Positions 10,340-19,732 of a DNA stretch of 64,000 nucleotides are shown piece by piece. How positions within the stretch are numbered: position 1 is the stretch's first letter; each line of letters begins with the position of its first letter. The notes under the pieces were generated by a model. It was not told the DNA's origin, did not search any database, and saw nothing but the letters and a program-made list of their open reading frames with translations. The stretch is from Pelagomonas calceolata (lineage: Eukaryota > Sar > Pelagophyceae > Pelagomonadales > Pelagomonadaceae), in the NCBI GenBank assembly GCA_918797485.1, contig CAKKNE010000001.1:62001-126000 (forward strand), written 5' to 3'. A program made the translations under genes and the position numbers.

Positions 10340-11640
10340 TTTGGCTGCCAGAGTGCAGGTGCTCTCCCGGGGTTTTGAAGGCTTAGGGCTGGTTTTTTTG
10401 GGCTGTGCGGCTCAGTGGCAGTCAGAAGCGGGCCTTGGGCGTCCTTAGCGCCTTTCTTGGCACGCAGCGGCCGGGCGGCACCCAGTCGCACGGGAAATCT
10501 CCGAAAAAGGGTTTTGCGTGACTCGGGATAAATGCGAAAGATCGACCGATGCCTCCTAGCCGCCACACCGCTTCTCCGAGAACGTGTTCATCATTGAACG
10601 CATCGATAGCCCGGGCTCGAATCCTGTTTTACACATTCAACGGTGACGTCATATTTCCCTGATGTCATAAGGAAAATAAAATTTCCTGAAAAGTCTAGTG
10701 GTTTATCATCTCCATCGAGGACCTCTCGTTGATCGCGCACACGCGACGAGCATGGACCGTTGGTGGCTTCTTTTTTGCATTTTTTGACGTTGAGGTGCCC
10801 TAGTTACCGAAAGGGGGGGGTGGGCACGTCAGAAGTCGCCATTCCCACAGTCCCCATTCGCCTCGCGAGCTCCGAGCCCGCGCCGGCGGTACTTGACGGC
10901 TCCGAGAACGGCCTGCAGGCCACCGACGGCCTGCTCCCTTCGCCGCGGACCCGCGACGACGTCCGCGCCGCCACCCAGAAGTCCGTAGTATCGCGGTCCG
11001 CACGTCGCCTCGCGAGCTCCGAGGCAACGCCGGCGGTACTTGACGGCTCCGAGAACGGCGTGCAACTCAAGGACGGCCCGATCCCGTGGCTGCGGGCCCG
11101 CGTCGACTTCCGCGGTGCGACGCAGAGTTTATTTCACGATGTCTCGGCGTCGACAGATCCCGGACATCGTCTGTGGCCTCTAAGTCCGATGTTATTTTGG
11201 GGCCATCGTTGCTGTTTGGAGGCAACCCTTCGACGACTAAGGACATTATAATCGCATTACTCACGCGCAGTTCGCTTGGTTACGACGCCGCGCCCCTGTC
11301 CGCTCCGAGTACACGCCGACTTCACTTTACTCCCTCTACAAGGGTCTGCCATTTTCGGCCAGCACGCTTCGGTGACCGGGGACCCGCAGCAACATCCGTG
11401 GCGGTACGCATACAACGATTTCAAGTCCATTAGCCCGTAACGTCATGGCATGCGACACGCCACTAATGTCACTTTTCGGCGTCTACATGCAACTCAAGGT
11501 CAAGCACACCCTCTTGCATTGACAAGGATCGAGAGCGATGCTCCTTCACGCCGTTTTCATTACCACGAATGCCCACGACAACCTTCGGACGATGCTCGCG
11601 GAGGCTCGCGGAGGCTAAGGTTGACCAATGTGGCCCAAAC
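10340..11640. other. Gene-poor stretch with a two-copy 147-bp repeat
   Basis: No gene is supported here. The block starting CCTCGCGAGCTCCGAG at 10861 recurs at 11008, a spacing of 147 bp. On the plus strand both copies read LASSE, then PAVLDGSENG, so they could be tandem exons. The frame is open on both strands because of composition, so coding status is undecided. The remainder (10560-10860, 11160-11640) shows nothing I can name. Confidence 0.5.
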
Positions 11641-11681
11641 TCCGTCAGGATGGTCCTCTCCTCTAAAAAAAAGGTTTAGAC

Positions 11682-11790
11682 AAAAAAAAAAGGACCAAAC
11701 GCCTTATCCATTAGGCCATGCGGACGTTTCAGTCCACAGAGGGATTCGAACCAGGTTTCCGACTGGTTAAAGTCGACTCAATCTTTTGCT
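11682..11790 (-). tRNA. Circularly permuted tRNA gene, probably tRNA-Arg, with a T-arm insertion
   Basis: On the minus strand the 3' half comes first. It holds AGATT, GAG, a 24-nt insertion (11753-11776), then GG, T-loop TTCGAAT, CCCTC, acceptor strand TGTGGAC and discriminator T. About 5 nt later the 5' half starts: acceptor GTCCGCA, TG, D-arm GCC-TAATGGATAA-GGC (A box), then GTTTGGTCC and a run of T (11682-11691) that fits a Pol III terminator. GTCCGCA pairs with TGTGGAC over 7 bp, one of them wobble. Removing the 24-nt insertion gives a perfect GAGGG/CCCTC T-stem. The anticodon loop would be joined from the two ends; GTCCT plus AG would give T33, anticodon CCT and A37, but the stem is only 4 bp. 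No second 5' or 3' half flanks it. A decayed tandem tRNA pair is the alternative. Confidence 0.6.
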
Positions 11791-12219
11791 TTCACCAATG
11801 AATAACCGGAGGAGCGTCTCCTTTATTTTTAAGCGATCTATCTCCTCAAAGGAGAGATCGCTGCTTCCCGAGGAAAACGGCCGCGATGTAAATTGCGCTA
11901 GGGGAAAACCTTTTTTTCGCGATTTGACCCCTGCCGCCGCGCGCGAATCGGCGAAACTACACCGGGCTTGCATCAGGCAGACCACAGCAGTGTGCCACAG
12001 CCGCGAGAAAAGCCTGCCGCCTCAAAAACCCCGCTGCACGCTGCAAAAAGCTGCCAACCTGCCAGCCATTGTGGCAGCCTCTCCTCGCGCATCTTCAAGC
12101 GAACGCAAGTCAAGAGGCTACGACCGCGCCGCTGACATCCCTGGCCCTGCGCTCCGCTGCTGCGCGCCGCGCCGTGACCACTGCCAAGCCACCCGCGGGT
12201 CCGTCGTATAGACACAACA
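11791..12219. other. Intergenic stretch with a targeting-leader-like fragment
   Basis: Around 12135-12210 the plus strand reads an arginine-rich block followed by AVTTAKPPAG. It is close in DNA sequence to the leader of the TauE/SafE gene at 15237 (LASRSTTARRALTTAKPP) and to the chimeric gene at 30028. It may be a duplicated presequence cassette. The rest of the stretch shows no gene. Confidence 0.4.
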
Positions 12220-13143
12220 ATGCGGGTATCGCTCCTATTCCTGCTCTCCGTTCACGCACAAGCCCTCTCAACCCCGCCAACGCGCCGGCACCGCCGATCA
12301 AAACTACGCAACGCCGCGAGCACCGCACCACAAGAAAAAGGCAATAATGCCTACCGCCTCGCGTCGGCGGCCTCCGTCGCGGCCTGGTCGGCCTGCGCCG
12401 TGACGGCGCTGTCGCGTCATCCGACGCTCGCGCTGCCGGCGGCGCACGCGCGCCTGTCCATCCTGCAAGCGTTGACGCCACTACCGCTGCTGACGGCGTC
12501 GTTCGAGGCCGCCCCCGACGATCGCACCGTACAGCTCGGCCTCGCTGCGGCGTCGACCTGGCTCTGCGCGGCCGTCGTCTTCGCGCCGCATTTCACGGCC
12601 ACCGCGGCGGCGCGCGCGCCCGGCCTCGCGCACATGGCGCACTCCGCGGCCATCACCTACCCCGCGCCGCTGCGGGCGGTCGCTGCTGCTGTCCACGGCG
12701 GCGCGGCGCTGCTCTGCGGCGCGGCCTTCGCGTCGTCGCCGCCGACGAAGGGTCGCGCGCCGTCGACGGTCTGGCGCGGAGTCGCTGCTGCCTTCGCGGG
12801 CTGGGCGCTCGTCGCGGCGCTGGCGCCGTTCCCGCTCGCGACGCTGCCGACGATGCTGGGCCGGCGCCTCTCGCGGGCCTTTGGCGCTTTTTCAGTGCTC
12901 TACGCGGCGGCGGCGCTCGCGCTCGCGACCGCGGATCAAAAAGTGCTCCGCCGCGGCGTCGCGCGCGCGGCCGCGGCGCACTGGGTCGCCGTCGGCGCGA
13001 AGCTCGTCGTGGAACGCAATTGCCTTCGCGAGTTCTACCCCTCGGCGTTCTCGCGGCCCGTCGCGTCGCTCGCCGCGCTAGTGACGTTTGCGGTGGCGCT
13101 TTTCGTGGCGACACGCGGCGACGGGCGTGATGGGGTGCGGTAA
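12220..13143 (+). CDS. Multi-pass membrane protein with N-terminal signal, unknown
   Basis: The ATG at 12220 opens a clear signal-type leader (MRVSLLFLLSVHAQALSTPP). About 45 basic residues follow, then some seven alanine-rich hydrophobic segments, for example the runs near residues 50-70, 95-120, 140-165, 190-215, 220-240 and 285-300. The protein is intact at 307 aa. A signal peptide followed by a basic stretch fits plastid or endomembrane import in algae with secondary plastids. No family motif is recognised. The gene is compact, without visible introns, and lies downstream of a presequence-like fragment that may belong to an older promoter or exon. Confidence 0.6.
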   Translation: MRVSLLFLLSVHAQALSTPPTRRHRRSKLRNAASTAPQEKGNNAYRLASAASVAAWSACAVTALSRHPTLALPAAHARLSILQALTPLPLLTASFEAAPDDRTVQLGLAAASTWLCAAVVFAPHFTATAAARAPGLAHMAHSAAITYPAPLRAVAAAVHGGAALLCGAAFASSPPTKGRAPSTVWRGVAAAFAGWALVAALAPFPLATLPTMLGRRLSRAFGAFSVLYAAAALALATADQKVLRRGVARAAAAHWVAVGAKLVVERNCLREFYPSAFSRPVASLAALVTFAVALFVATRGDGRDGVR

Positions 13144-13195
13144 TGGTTTGTGGGGGTATCTTGGCGCATCGGGTAGTCACTGTAAATTTTACTTA

Positions 13196-14933
13196 TTACA
13201 TGGCGTACTCAGTTTCCCTGCTGCTGCAATAATGCCTCCTGGAGCCAGTCCGGCGGGCCGCCGGGCGCGGCCACGAGCTGCCGGTCGAACCAGCCGCGAG
13301 AGTTTCCGGCGTATTCGCAAAAGGTCCCGAACTCGGGACTTTCGCGGGGACGCGAATGCCTTCAGCTCGAGGCGGGCCCTGTTGGCGTCGACGGGCGTGG
13401 CGGCCTCGATGAGTGGATCGAGAAACGCGCAGACGTTCCTCGCGGCCGCTCTCGTCAGCTCGGGCCTCGCCGTCGACCCGGGCAGCTTCAGCTGCTTCAA
13501 CAAATCGACGGGCCACGTCGGCGCCGCCAGCGGCGACGATCGCGTTGGCGTGGCGCGGCGCGAGCGCCTCGAGGACACCCAAGCACACATGCCGAAGTTC
13601 GTAGAGATTCGGGCCCGGCGTCGGATTGACGCAGCTCGCGGAGCTTCGACCAGCGGGACGATGACGTCGGCGGCGAAGTGCGCGAGAGAGCAAGCCGGCG
13701 TCCAGCATGGCCGACAGCGTTTCGACACACTGTTCGGCCGCCGAGACCCGGTGCTCCATGTCGGTCGGAGATCCCAAATTGGCGCTCCATGTCGGGCCGC
13801 CAGCCGCGGGCGGGAAACCAGCGTGAATTGCTACACGAAAAAATTGCTCTTTGCCGCGCAACTGCTCCGTATAGGCCGCGAGCGCGGCGCCGTCGAGAGA
13901 AACGACCTGTAGGAGCGCGCCGACGACGCGCCTTGTCGCGAACGCGCAGCGCGTCGCGGCGTCGACTTGACCAGGAGCTGGATGATGTGGCCGCAAGCCA
14001 CAGCGTGCCCGCGCGCCAGCATGTCTACGATGGCACCGACCATTTCGGGCGTGCAGAAGGCCTGTAAGGCCGCGTCGGTGAGGTCCTGGCCCGAGGCCCT
14101 GCCGGTGAGGTCCACGAGCGAAAATAGCGCGCACACAGCACTCGCGGCGGCCTTTTCATCGCCGCCGCCGAGGCAAGCGCCAAGGGCCGTGACCAGCGAC
14201 GCATCGACCAGCGAACGGTCGCTGATTCCCATGAAGAGCTCACGCAACAAACGGAACGTGGCCTCGCGCAGACTCGCGAGCTGCGGCGAGTCGCCGCGTG
14301 CCGCGAACACGACCGAGATGGGACTGAGGATGCCCAGCGACGCATATTCTCCACAGACGGCGTCCCGCGACGTCCCTAGCGCGTGCGGGTTTCCCGAAAA
14401 AAGAGGGTCCGTGCAGTAGCTGACCTTCTCGAGCGCGTCGGCACAGCTCTGAGCGAGCATGAAGGCGTCGATCTTCTCGACAGTCAGCGGCGCGTCCGCG
14501 GCGCCACCGAGCGCCACAGACACGGCGCGGTGGTAGGCCTCGACCGCGGCCGGGACGAAGCCGGCTTCGAGGAGCAGGGATGCGCCGTCGCACGCGCCGC
14601 GCCGTGCAAACTCTAAGAGGGAATAGGCCGCGTCGCAGGCGCGCTTCGAAGCATTGCGCGCGCGTAAGGGCCCGAAGCCCGCTTCTGACAACGGCGGCGG
14701 CGTGGTCTGGATGGCGTCGACGAGTCGCCGCCGCGGGGTCTCGCGTCGAGCGTCAGGCGCCCAACCACGTCATCAGGACTTTTGTCCGTGGGGTCGCTGA
14801 GCGCGAGCGACTTACTCACGGCATCTAAGCGCGCGGCTTGGACCGTGCCCACGCCACTCTGTCTCAATACATGCAGGGCTTTCAAGGCTTTCTCGCCCGC
14901 GTTGCTGGAGGTTCGCTGACGATTGGCCGCCAT
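13196..14933 (-). CDS. Armadillo/HEAT-like helical protein, unknown, with frame breaks
   Basis: From ATG 14933 (MAANRQRTSSNAGEKALKAL) the product is a long helical protein with leucine/alanine-rich helices. Segments include AYSLLEFARRGACDGASLLL, EATFRLLRELFMGISDRSLV, ASAVCALFSLVDLTG, EMVGAIVDMLARGHAV, RHVCLGVLEALAPRHANAIV and ARNVCAFLDPLIEAATPVDA. The pattern of paired helices ending in small loops resembles armadillo repeats, but no diagnostic residues confirm it. Coding sequence crosses frames near 14700, 13900, 13680 and 13450, so there are several indels or short introns. The function is unknown. It is divergent from TauE/SafE, with about 300 bp between the two starts (14934-15236) and no motif found there. 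Confidence 0.5.
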
Positions 14934-15236
14934 GACTGTCGTCTGGGCGTGTGCAGCCTGTACGATATATATCTCACGCTAGGGGAGCCGGGTAATGCAC
15001 CACGCTCTCGAGGAGGTCGCCTGCAGCCTCTCCAGCTGCAGCACACAAAGGCGTGCAATCTGCCGGCCAGGCGTGGCACGGCCGTCGTTTTCCAACTCGC
15101 GTGACTCCTATTCACAGTGCTGCGCAATCTCGCGCCGCCTCCCGGTCGAGCCACCGCGACGCCACACCACTGCTCAAGGCTGTCATCACAGCCGCCGCGC
15201 CACGCATCGCGTAGCCGTGAACAAGGACTCGTAAGC

Positions 15237-16076
15237 ATGCTGCTCCGCACTCTCGCTAGCCGCTCCACCACCGCGCGCCGCGCCCTGACCACCGCCAAGC
15301 CGCCAGACCCGGCCGCGCACACGATGGCCGCCGTCGGCGCGACGGCCGGGACGCTCGGCAGCCTCGCGGGCATGGGCGGAGGCTTTGTCGCGATTCCGCT
15401 CATGACCCGGCTGGGAGTCTCGCAGCACACGGCCCACGGGACTTCTCTCGTCGGCGCCGTCTGCACGGGCGCGGCGGGCGCCGCGGCCTACGCGGCCGAC
15501 GGCGCCGTCGACGTCAAGGCGGCCGCGGCCGTCGCGGCGACGGGCGCGCTGACGGCCGCCGCGGGCGCGCGGGCCGCCGCCGCGTTGAGCGCTGCTACGC
15601 TCTCGCGCGCCCTCGGCGCCTTCATGCTCGCGGTCGCGCCGATCGTGCCCGGCCGCAACCAGATTCTCGACGCCATCGGCGCGACGGACCGCACCAAAAC
15701 AGGAGACGACCCGGTCCGCGAGGTCGTGCCGCTGCTCGGCGTCGGCGCCGCTGCGGGCTTTCTCGCGGGTTTGTTTGGAGTCGGCGGCGGCGCGGTCGTC
15801 GTGCCGCTCCTGGCCCTGGCGACGGACCTCGACCACAAGACGGCGCTGGGGACGTCGCTCTGCGCCATGGTGCCCACGGGCGTCGCGGGCGTGCTCGCGC
15901 ACCGACGCCTCGGCCACGTCAAGCTCGCGGCCGCGGCGCCTCTCGGCCTCGGGACGTGCGTCGGCGCCTTCGCCGGCGGCCGCCTGGCGTCGGGCCTCGA
16001 CGAGGAGCCGATGCGCCTCGGCTTCGGCGCGCTCATGGTCGCGCTCGGGGCGAAGACGTTGCTGAAGAAGCCGTAG
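15237..16076 (+). CDS. TauE/SafE-family membrane transporter
   Basis: TauE/SafE proteins are small membrane permeases thought to move sulfite, sulfoacetate or related anions. The 279-aa product starts at ATG 15237 with an arginine-rich leader (LASRSTTARRALTTAKPP) suited to organelle import. It then has two inverted-symmetric halves. The first starts GATAGTLGSLAGMGGGFVAI with MTRLGVSQHTAHGTSLVG; the second starts GVGAAAGFLAGLFGVGGGAV with ALATDLDHKTALGTSLCAMV. The GxGGGxxxVP-type glycine motifs and the HxxAxGTSL motif occur once in each half, as expected. The gene is intact and intronless. A partial copy forms the 5' end of the chimeric gene at 28813-30028. Confidence 0.85.
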   Translation: MLLRTLASRSTTARRALTTAKPPDPAAHTMAAVGATAGTLGSLAGMGGGFVAIPLMTRLGVSQHTAHGTSLVGAVCTGAAGAAAYAADGAVDVKAAAAVAATGALTAAAGARAAAALSAATLSRALGAFMLAVAPIVPGRNQILDAIGATDRTKTGDDPVREVVPLLGVGAAAGFLAGLFGVGGGAVVVPLLALATDLDHKTALGTSLCAMVPTGVAGVLAHRRLGHVKLAAAAPLGLGTCVGAFAGGRLASGLDEEPMRLGFGALMVALGAKTLLKKP

Positions 16077-16247
16077 TTGTGTTGTTGTAACTAATTATTA
16101 TTTCTCCCTGTGTCTTCTTCGGATGGCTGCGGCCGCGCGCGGGTCTCGCGCTTGCGCACACAGTGCCAAAAGGCACATAGAGCTACGCTCAGTGGCGCCG
16201 CGAGCGGTCGAATTTGCGCGCGCCGCGCGCAGCGGCACCTCGCCACC

Positions 16248-16789
16248 ATGGCCGACGCTGCCCGCGAGGACAGAGAGCGCCTCGGCAAAAGAAGGTTGGC
16301 GGAGTTCATAGCAGAATGCGAAGAAGCGAGTGAATCGGAGAGGAGACGGGAGGAGAGGAACCAGCGGCGGGCCGAAGAACGGAGGGAGGAAATGGAGGCC
16401 GAGCGCCGCCGCCGGATTGAGCGCCGCGCGGAGCCGAGAGCGGAGACGCGCGCCGCGGGCGGCGGCGCCGACTGGCAGCCGGAGCGCCACATCGAGCCCG
16501 CCCCGGAGTCGCCGCCCCGCGACGCTACCGATGGAGTCGTCCCCTCCGAGCCGACGGCGAGCGCCCCTTCCGCGGCTCTTCAGGCGACCTCGCCGCGGAG
16601 CTCTCGGAGCTCGAGGCCTTGAAAAAGTTTTTCGCGGCTTTTGACGCCCTCATCACGAACCGCGACGTCAAGGCCACGTGGGAGATGATTGAGCGATTAC
16701 CTGTCGATGTGGGGCCCCCTGGTACTACCCTCCGCGATTGCTACCGCAAGGCCCGCGGCCTCATCGATGCGGGCTCGGACTCCGCGTAG
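16248..16789 (+). CDS. MADAAR-family coiled-coil protein A (frame-broken)
   Basis: The ATG at 16248 sits in a CCACC context and opens MADAARED, followed by a very charged helix (RREERNQRRAEERREEMEAE). One reading ends at 16622. A shift near 16600 gives a better tail (LEALKKFFAAFDALITNRDV, then ATWEMIERLPVDVGPPGTTL) ending at 16789. The upstream 55 bp and the region after the stop (about 16835-16900) are nearly identical to those of the next gene, showing recent duplication with UTRs. The function is unknown. The long charged helix suggests a coiled coil. Confidence 0.5.
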
Positions 16790-17107
16790 GCAGCGGCCAC
16801 CAGCCGGCGCGGCCTCCTCCGAACCTCCCCCTTTGATATCCCCTGATGTGCAAGAAAACCGAGCGCGCCCCGCCGCGCCCGTGGTCTCCTGGTAATGTCA
16901 TCCCCATGTAAATAATAGTACTACACTCATAGTCTATGCAGCATGCGACGAAGCCAGCGCCGGCAGCAAGTAGAGCCCGCAGGGACCGTGCGGGTTCACG
17001 CCTCAGGTGATCAGGTCGCCTGGCCTCTCCTTTAAGCGCCACAAATTGCGCGTGGCGCCGCGAGCGGTCAAATCTGCGCGCGCTGCTCGCGACAGCACCT
17101 CGTCACC

Positions 17108-18142
17108 ATGGCCGACGCTGCCCGCGACCAGCGCGAAACGACCCTGGCGCTTCGAGGGGATGTGGAGGAACCGGGTGCGGACGCCGGCGGCCCCGCGCCG
17201 TACCGGGGGAAAGATTTCGACGAGCTGAAGGCCAAGTTGGAGGCCGCGGACGCGGAGGTCAAACGCCTGAACCAGGTGAACTTCGAGCTCTTGAACGCGC
17301 AGCACGACGCCGTGTTGGCGAAGCTATCCCAGAACGAGTGCGCGAAGCAGGCGCTATGGGACTTCGCAGAAGTGGCCGGAGACGAAGACGAGATCAGGCA
17401 CGATCGAAGCGTGCGCGAGGCGCTACTAACCGAATCCCAGATCAAAAAGCAAGGGCTGCTCGAGCGTTTAGCACAGAAGCAGAATGCGGGCACGCGCCGC
17501 GCCCGCGGCGGCGTAGACCTGGGCGGACCCGGGCCCGGGCACTATATCGCGATCGCCGAGCTGAAGGTGGCGCTGGGGAAACTAGAGGTCAAACTGGAGG
17601 CCGCGCAGACGGAGAACGCGCGCCTGCACCAATTGAACCTCGAGCTCGTGACGGCGCGGCACGACGCTCTGCTCTCGGAAGTCGCTCGCCCAAAGAAGCG
17701 CGCCCGCGTCGAGGACGGCAACGTCGCCGCCGACGAGGCGAAGCCCGCGATGCAGGCTGCATGTGAATGTCCTGTAGAGGAAGCCGAAGATAGGTATATG
17801 CAACTCAAGTCCGACTTCTTGGTAACACAACGGGAGATCGAAATGCTCGGTACGCTCGACCGCACGGCTCAGGAGCAGAACCACCTGACGCGAAATGGCC
17901 TCGGCGGCGTCGACGCCGGCGGACCCGGGCCCGGGCACTATGTCGAGATGGCCGTGCTGAAGGGAACGGTCGGGAAATTGGAGATCAAACTAGCGGCCGC
18001 GCAGAAGGAGATCGCGCGCCTGAACGAGGCTCTTCAGGACGTGTTGCGGACGCGGCTCGACTCCGCGGTCGCCGAGCTCGCGGCGAGCCTCGCGCAGAAG
18101 AAGCGGTCCCGCGTCGACGACGACGCCGCCGCGAACCTGTAG
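17108..18142 (+). CDS. MADAAR-family coiled-coil protein B with internal repeats
   Basis: The ATG at 17108 opens MADAARDQRE and an intact 344-aa frame. Three copies of a coiled-coil repeat are visible (FDELKAKLEAADAEVKRLNQ, IAELKVALGKLEVKLEAAQT, MAVLKGTVGKLEIKLAAAQK). The last two are preceded by the linker GGVD-x-GGPGPGHY. A basic, nuclear-signal-like segment (PKKRARVED) lies at about residue 195 and a similar KKRSRVDDD near the end. The gene shares 5' and 3' flanks with its neighbour at 16248. The product is probably a nuclear self-associating protein, but no known family is recognised. Confidence 0.65.
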   Translation: MADAARDQRETTLALRGDVEEPGADAGGPAPYRGKDFDELKAKLEAADAEVKRLNQVNFELLNAQHDAVLAKLSQNECAKQALWDFAEVAGDEDEIRHDRSVREALLTESQIKKQGLLERLAQKQNAGTRRARGGVDLGGPGPGHYIAIAELKVALGKLEVKLEAAQTENARLHQLNLELVTARHDALLSEVARPKKRARVEDGNVAADEAKPAMQAACECPVEEAEDRYMQLKSDFLVTQREIEMLGTLDRTAQEQNHLTRNGLGGVDAGGPGPGHYVEMAVLKGTVGKLEIKLAAAQKEIARLNEALQDVLRTRLDSAVAELAASLAQKKRSRVDDDAAANL

Positions 18143-18378
18143 TAGTCGCGTGTCCCTCCCCCTACTTGATGTGCAAGAAAACCGAGCGCGCCGCGCCGCG
18201 CGCCCGTGGTCTCCTGTTAAATTGAATTGACCTTCTACTTTTCTCGCTGAGATCTGTAGCTATAAAGATTGAATGGGTAGAATCGCTCGGAAGCGCATCC
18301 ACAGCCGCGTGCGGGTGCAATCAAAACGGGTTTTTTACAGCTTCCGACCGCAGCCGTTTGCGACAAGCGGCGAGCAAA

Positions 18379-19482
18379 ATGGCTCGCCCAAACACCAAAC
18401 GGCTCCTCCCGATCCTCCTCGCAACGGCTGCGCGAGCGCTGCTTCCCCCACGGCAGCATGGCATCAGCATGAGGAGAGCACCACCCTGCCAACCAAAGCG
18501 CCGCAGAACCAAAGCACCAAACGCCGCAGCGCGCACGGCGCCAAAGCGACAGACGACCGCGCTGTCCGCGTCGAAGGACGAAAACGTCGGGAAACAAGGC
18601 GCCGTCGCCGCCGCCGAGCCCTTCGTCGAGGCCGAGGCCGGGTTCATCGACGGAGCCGCCGGTCCGGCGGCCGCCGCGGCGCCGCAGCCAACGGCCATGG
18701 ACGCCGTAACACTTGTAGCGGTCGCCGCGCCACCTTCAAAGACGAAGCCAAAACCCGACAAAAAACGGCAACAAAACAAAAGCCCCCAAAGCCTCAAGGT
18801 CGCCGCCGCGATCATAGCCCTCGCCGCCACGGCGCCGGTCCCGACGACCCTCTTCGCCTGGCACCCCGCGCTCGCGGCGCTCTCGCTCCCGCTCGCGGCG
18901 GCCGCGGGCGTCGTCGTCGCGGGCCGCGCCGCCGCCGCGAAGCGCGCCTCGGGCGCGGACCGCCGCGCGACGCTCGAGCGGCGCGTCAAGCTGCACTTTG
19001 TGCTGAGCGCGGCGGCGTCGTGGTGCCTCGTGCTCTCGACGGCGGCCGTCTTCCTGTCGAAGGCCCAGGCGCGGCGCCCCCACCTCGTCAGCGCGCACGC
19101 GCGGGCCGGCGCCGCCGCCCTGGTCGCGTGGTTCGGCGCGCTGCTCGCGGCCGAGCTCAAGGTCTGGCGCGACGGGCCGCCCTGGCGCGCCGCGCCGCGC
19201 TTCCTCTGGTCGGACCAGAGCCACCGGCGCCTCGGCGTCGGCGCGCTGCTCGTCCTCGGCGGCGCGGCGGCGACGGGCCTCGCGCTGACGGGCTTCGGCG
19301 GGCGCCTCGCGGCGCCGCGGCGGCGGACCGCGCTCGCGGCCGTGTGCGCTGGTTTTGTTCTCGAGGCCTACGACCGGCGCCGTGACTTCGCGAAGGTCCT
19401 CGGGCGGCTCCCCCGGCGGCGCGCCGCGCCCGGGGAGGCGGTCGCCGCCGTCGTCGTCCCGGAGCCGGGCGCGGCGCACTAG
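18379..19482 (+). CDS. Cytochrome b561-like membrane protein with targeting leader
   Basis: The ATG at 18379 opens a signal-like leader (MARPNTKRLLPILLATAARA), then 120 basic, low-complexity residues and a C-terminal domain of about five membrane segments. Conserved histidines fall in a b561-like order: FAWHPALAALSL, KLHFVLSAAASW, VSAHARAGAAALVAW and QSHRRLGVGALLVLGG. In cytochrome b561 proteins four such histidines hold two hemes for transmembrane electron transfer, often with ascorbate. The leader plus long hydrophilic spacer suggests import into a secondary plastid, but that is inference. The gene is intact. An upstream in-frame TTG is not a credible start. Confidence 0.6.
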   Translation: MARPNTKRLLPILLATAARALLPPRQHGISMRRAPPCQPKRRRTKAPNAAARTAPKRQTTALSASKDENVGKQGAVAAAEPFVEAEAGFIDGAAGPAAAAAPQPTAMDAVTLVAVAAPPSKTKPKPDKKRQQNKSPQSLKVAAAIIALAATAPVPTTLFAWHPALAALSLPLAAAAGVVVAGRAAAAKRASGADRRATLERRVKLHFVLSAAASWCLVLSTAAVFLSKAQARRPHLVSAHARAGAAALVAWFGALLAAELKVWRDGPPWRAAPRFLWSDQSHRRLGVGALLVLGGAAATGLALTGFGGRLAAPRRRTALAAVCAGFVLEAYDRRRDFAKVLGRLPRRRAAPGEAVAAVVVPEPGAAH

Positions 19483-19732
19483 TTTTCCCGTGAGGATTGT
19501 GTATATTTGTAGTTTGATTCCTATGGGTCGCGGCGATGGCGTCGACGCGTCTGATGCGTTTGCCAAAAACTTGTGCTGTCGTCTGCATTAAGCCCTGTGT
19601 CGCAAGAGCGATCGCTTACTCGCGGACGAGTCTCGATCGTCCCGGTTCGCGCAGGACGCGCGCGCAGTCTGTCGTGCTCCTTTGTGGGCCGTTGCTTGCA
19701 AACTCGACCTCTGACAGCTGATCAAGTTGACC

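Larger units (their letters stand above)
7690..10560. repeat. Tandem duplication of the TIP41 first exon and its upstream region
   Basis: A unit of about 1.1-1.2 kb occurs twice in full (about 7690-8890 and 8950-10030), with a truncated third copy (about 10070-10560). Each unit holds the TIP41 first exon on the minus strand, its 5' flank, a pair of perfect hairpins and a 270-bp block (8615-8890 and 9735-10010) that is nearly identical between units. The last block ends with the same intron-like core (ACGCCATCGACGCGAC, twice) followed by a fresh exon copy. Only the first exon copy is connected to the rest of the TIP41 gene. Confidence 0.85.
16190..18235 (+). repeat. Duplicated 5' and 3' flanks of the MADAAR gene pair
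   Basis: The block TGGCGCCGCGAGCGGTC and the following 40 bp precede both start codons (16193-16250 and 17050-17110). The block GATGTGCAAGAAAACCGAGC and the following 45 bp follows both genes (about 16841-16895 and 18167-18220). The gap 16790-17107 between the genes contains only these flanks. Confidence 0.75.

Noticed and set aside
10590-10640. CCCGGGCTCGAATCCTG followed by TTTT, resembling a tRNA T-arm and terminator
   Set aside because: No matching D-arm, anticodon arm or acceptor pairing could be found on either side or in permuted order.
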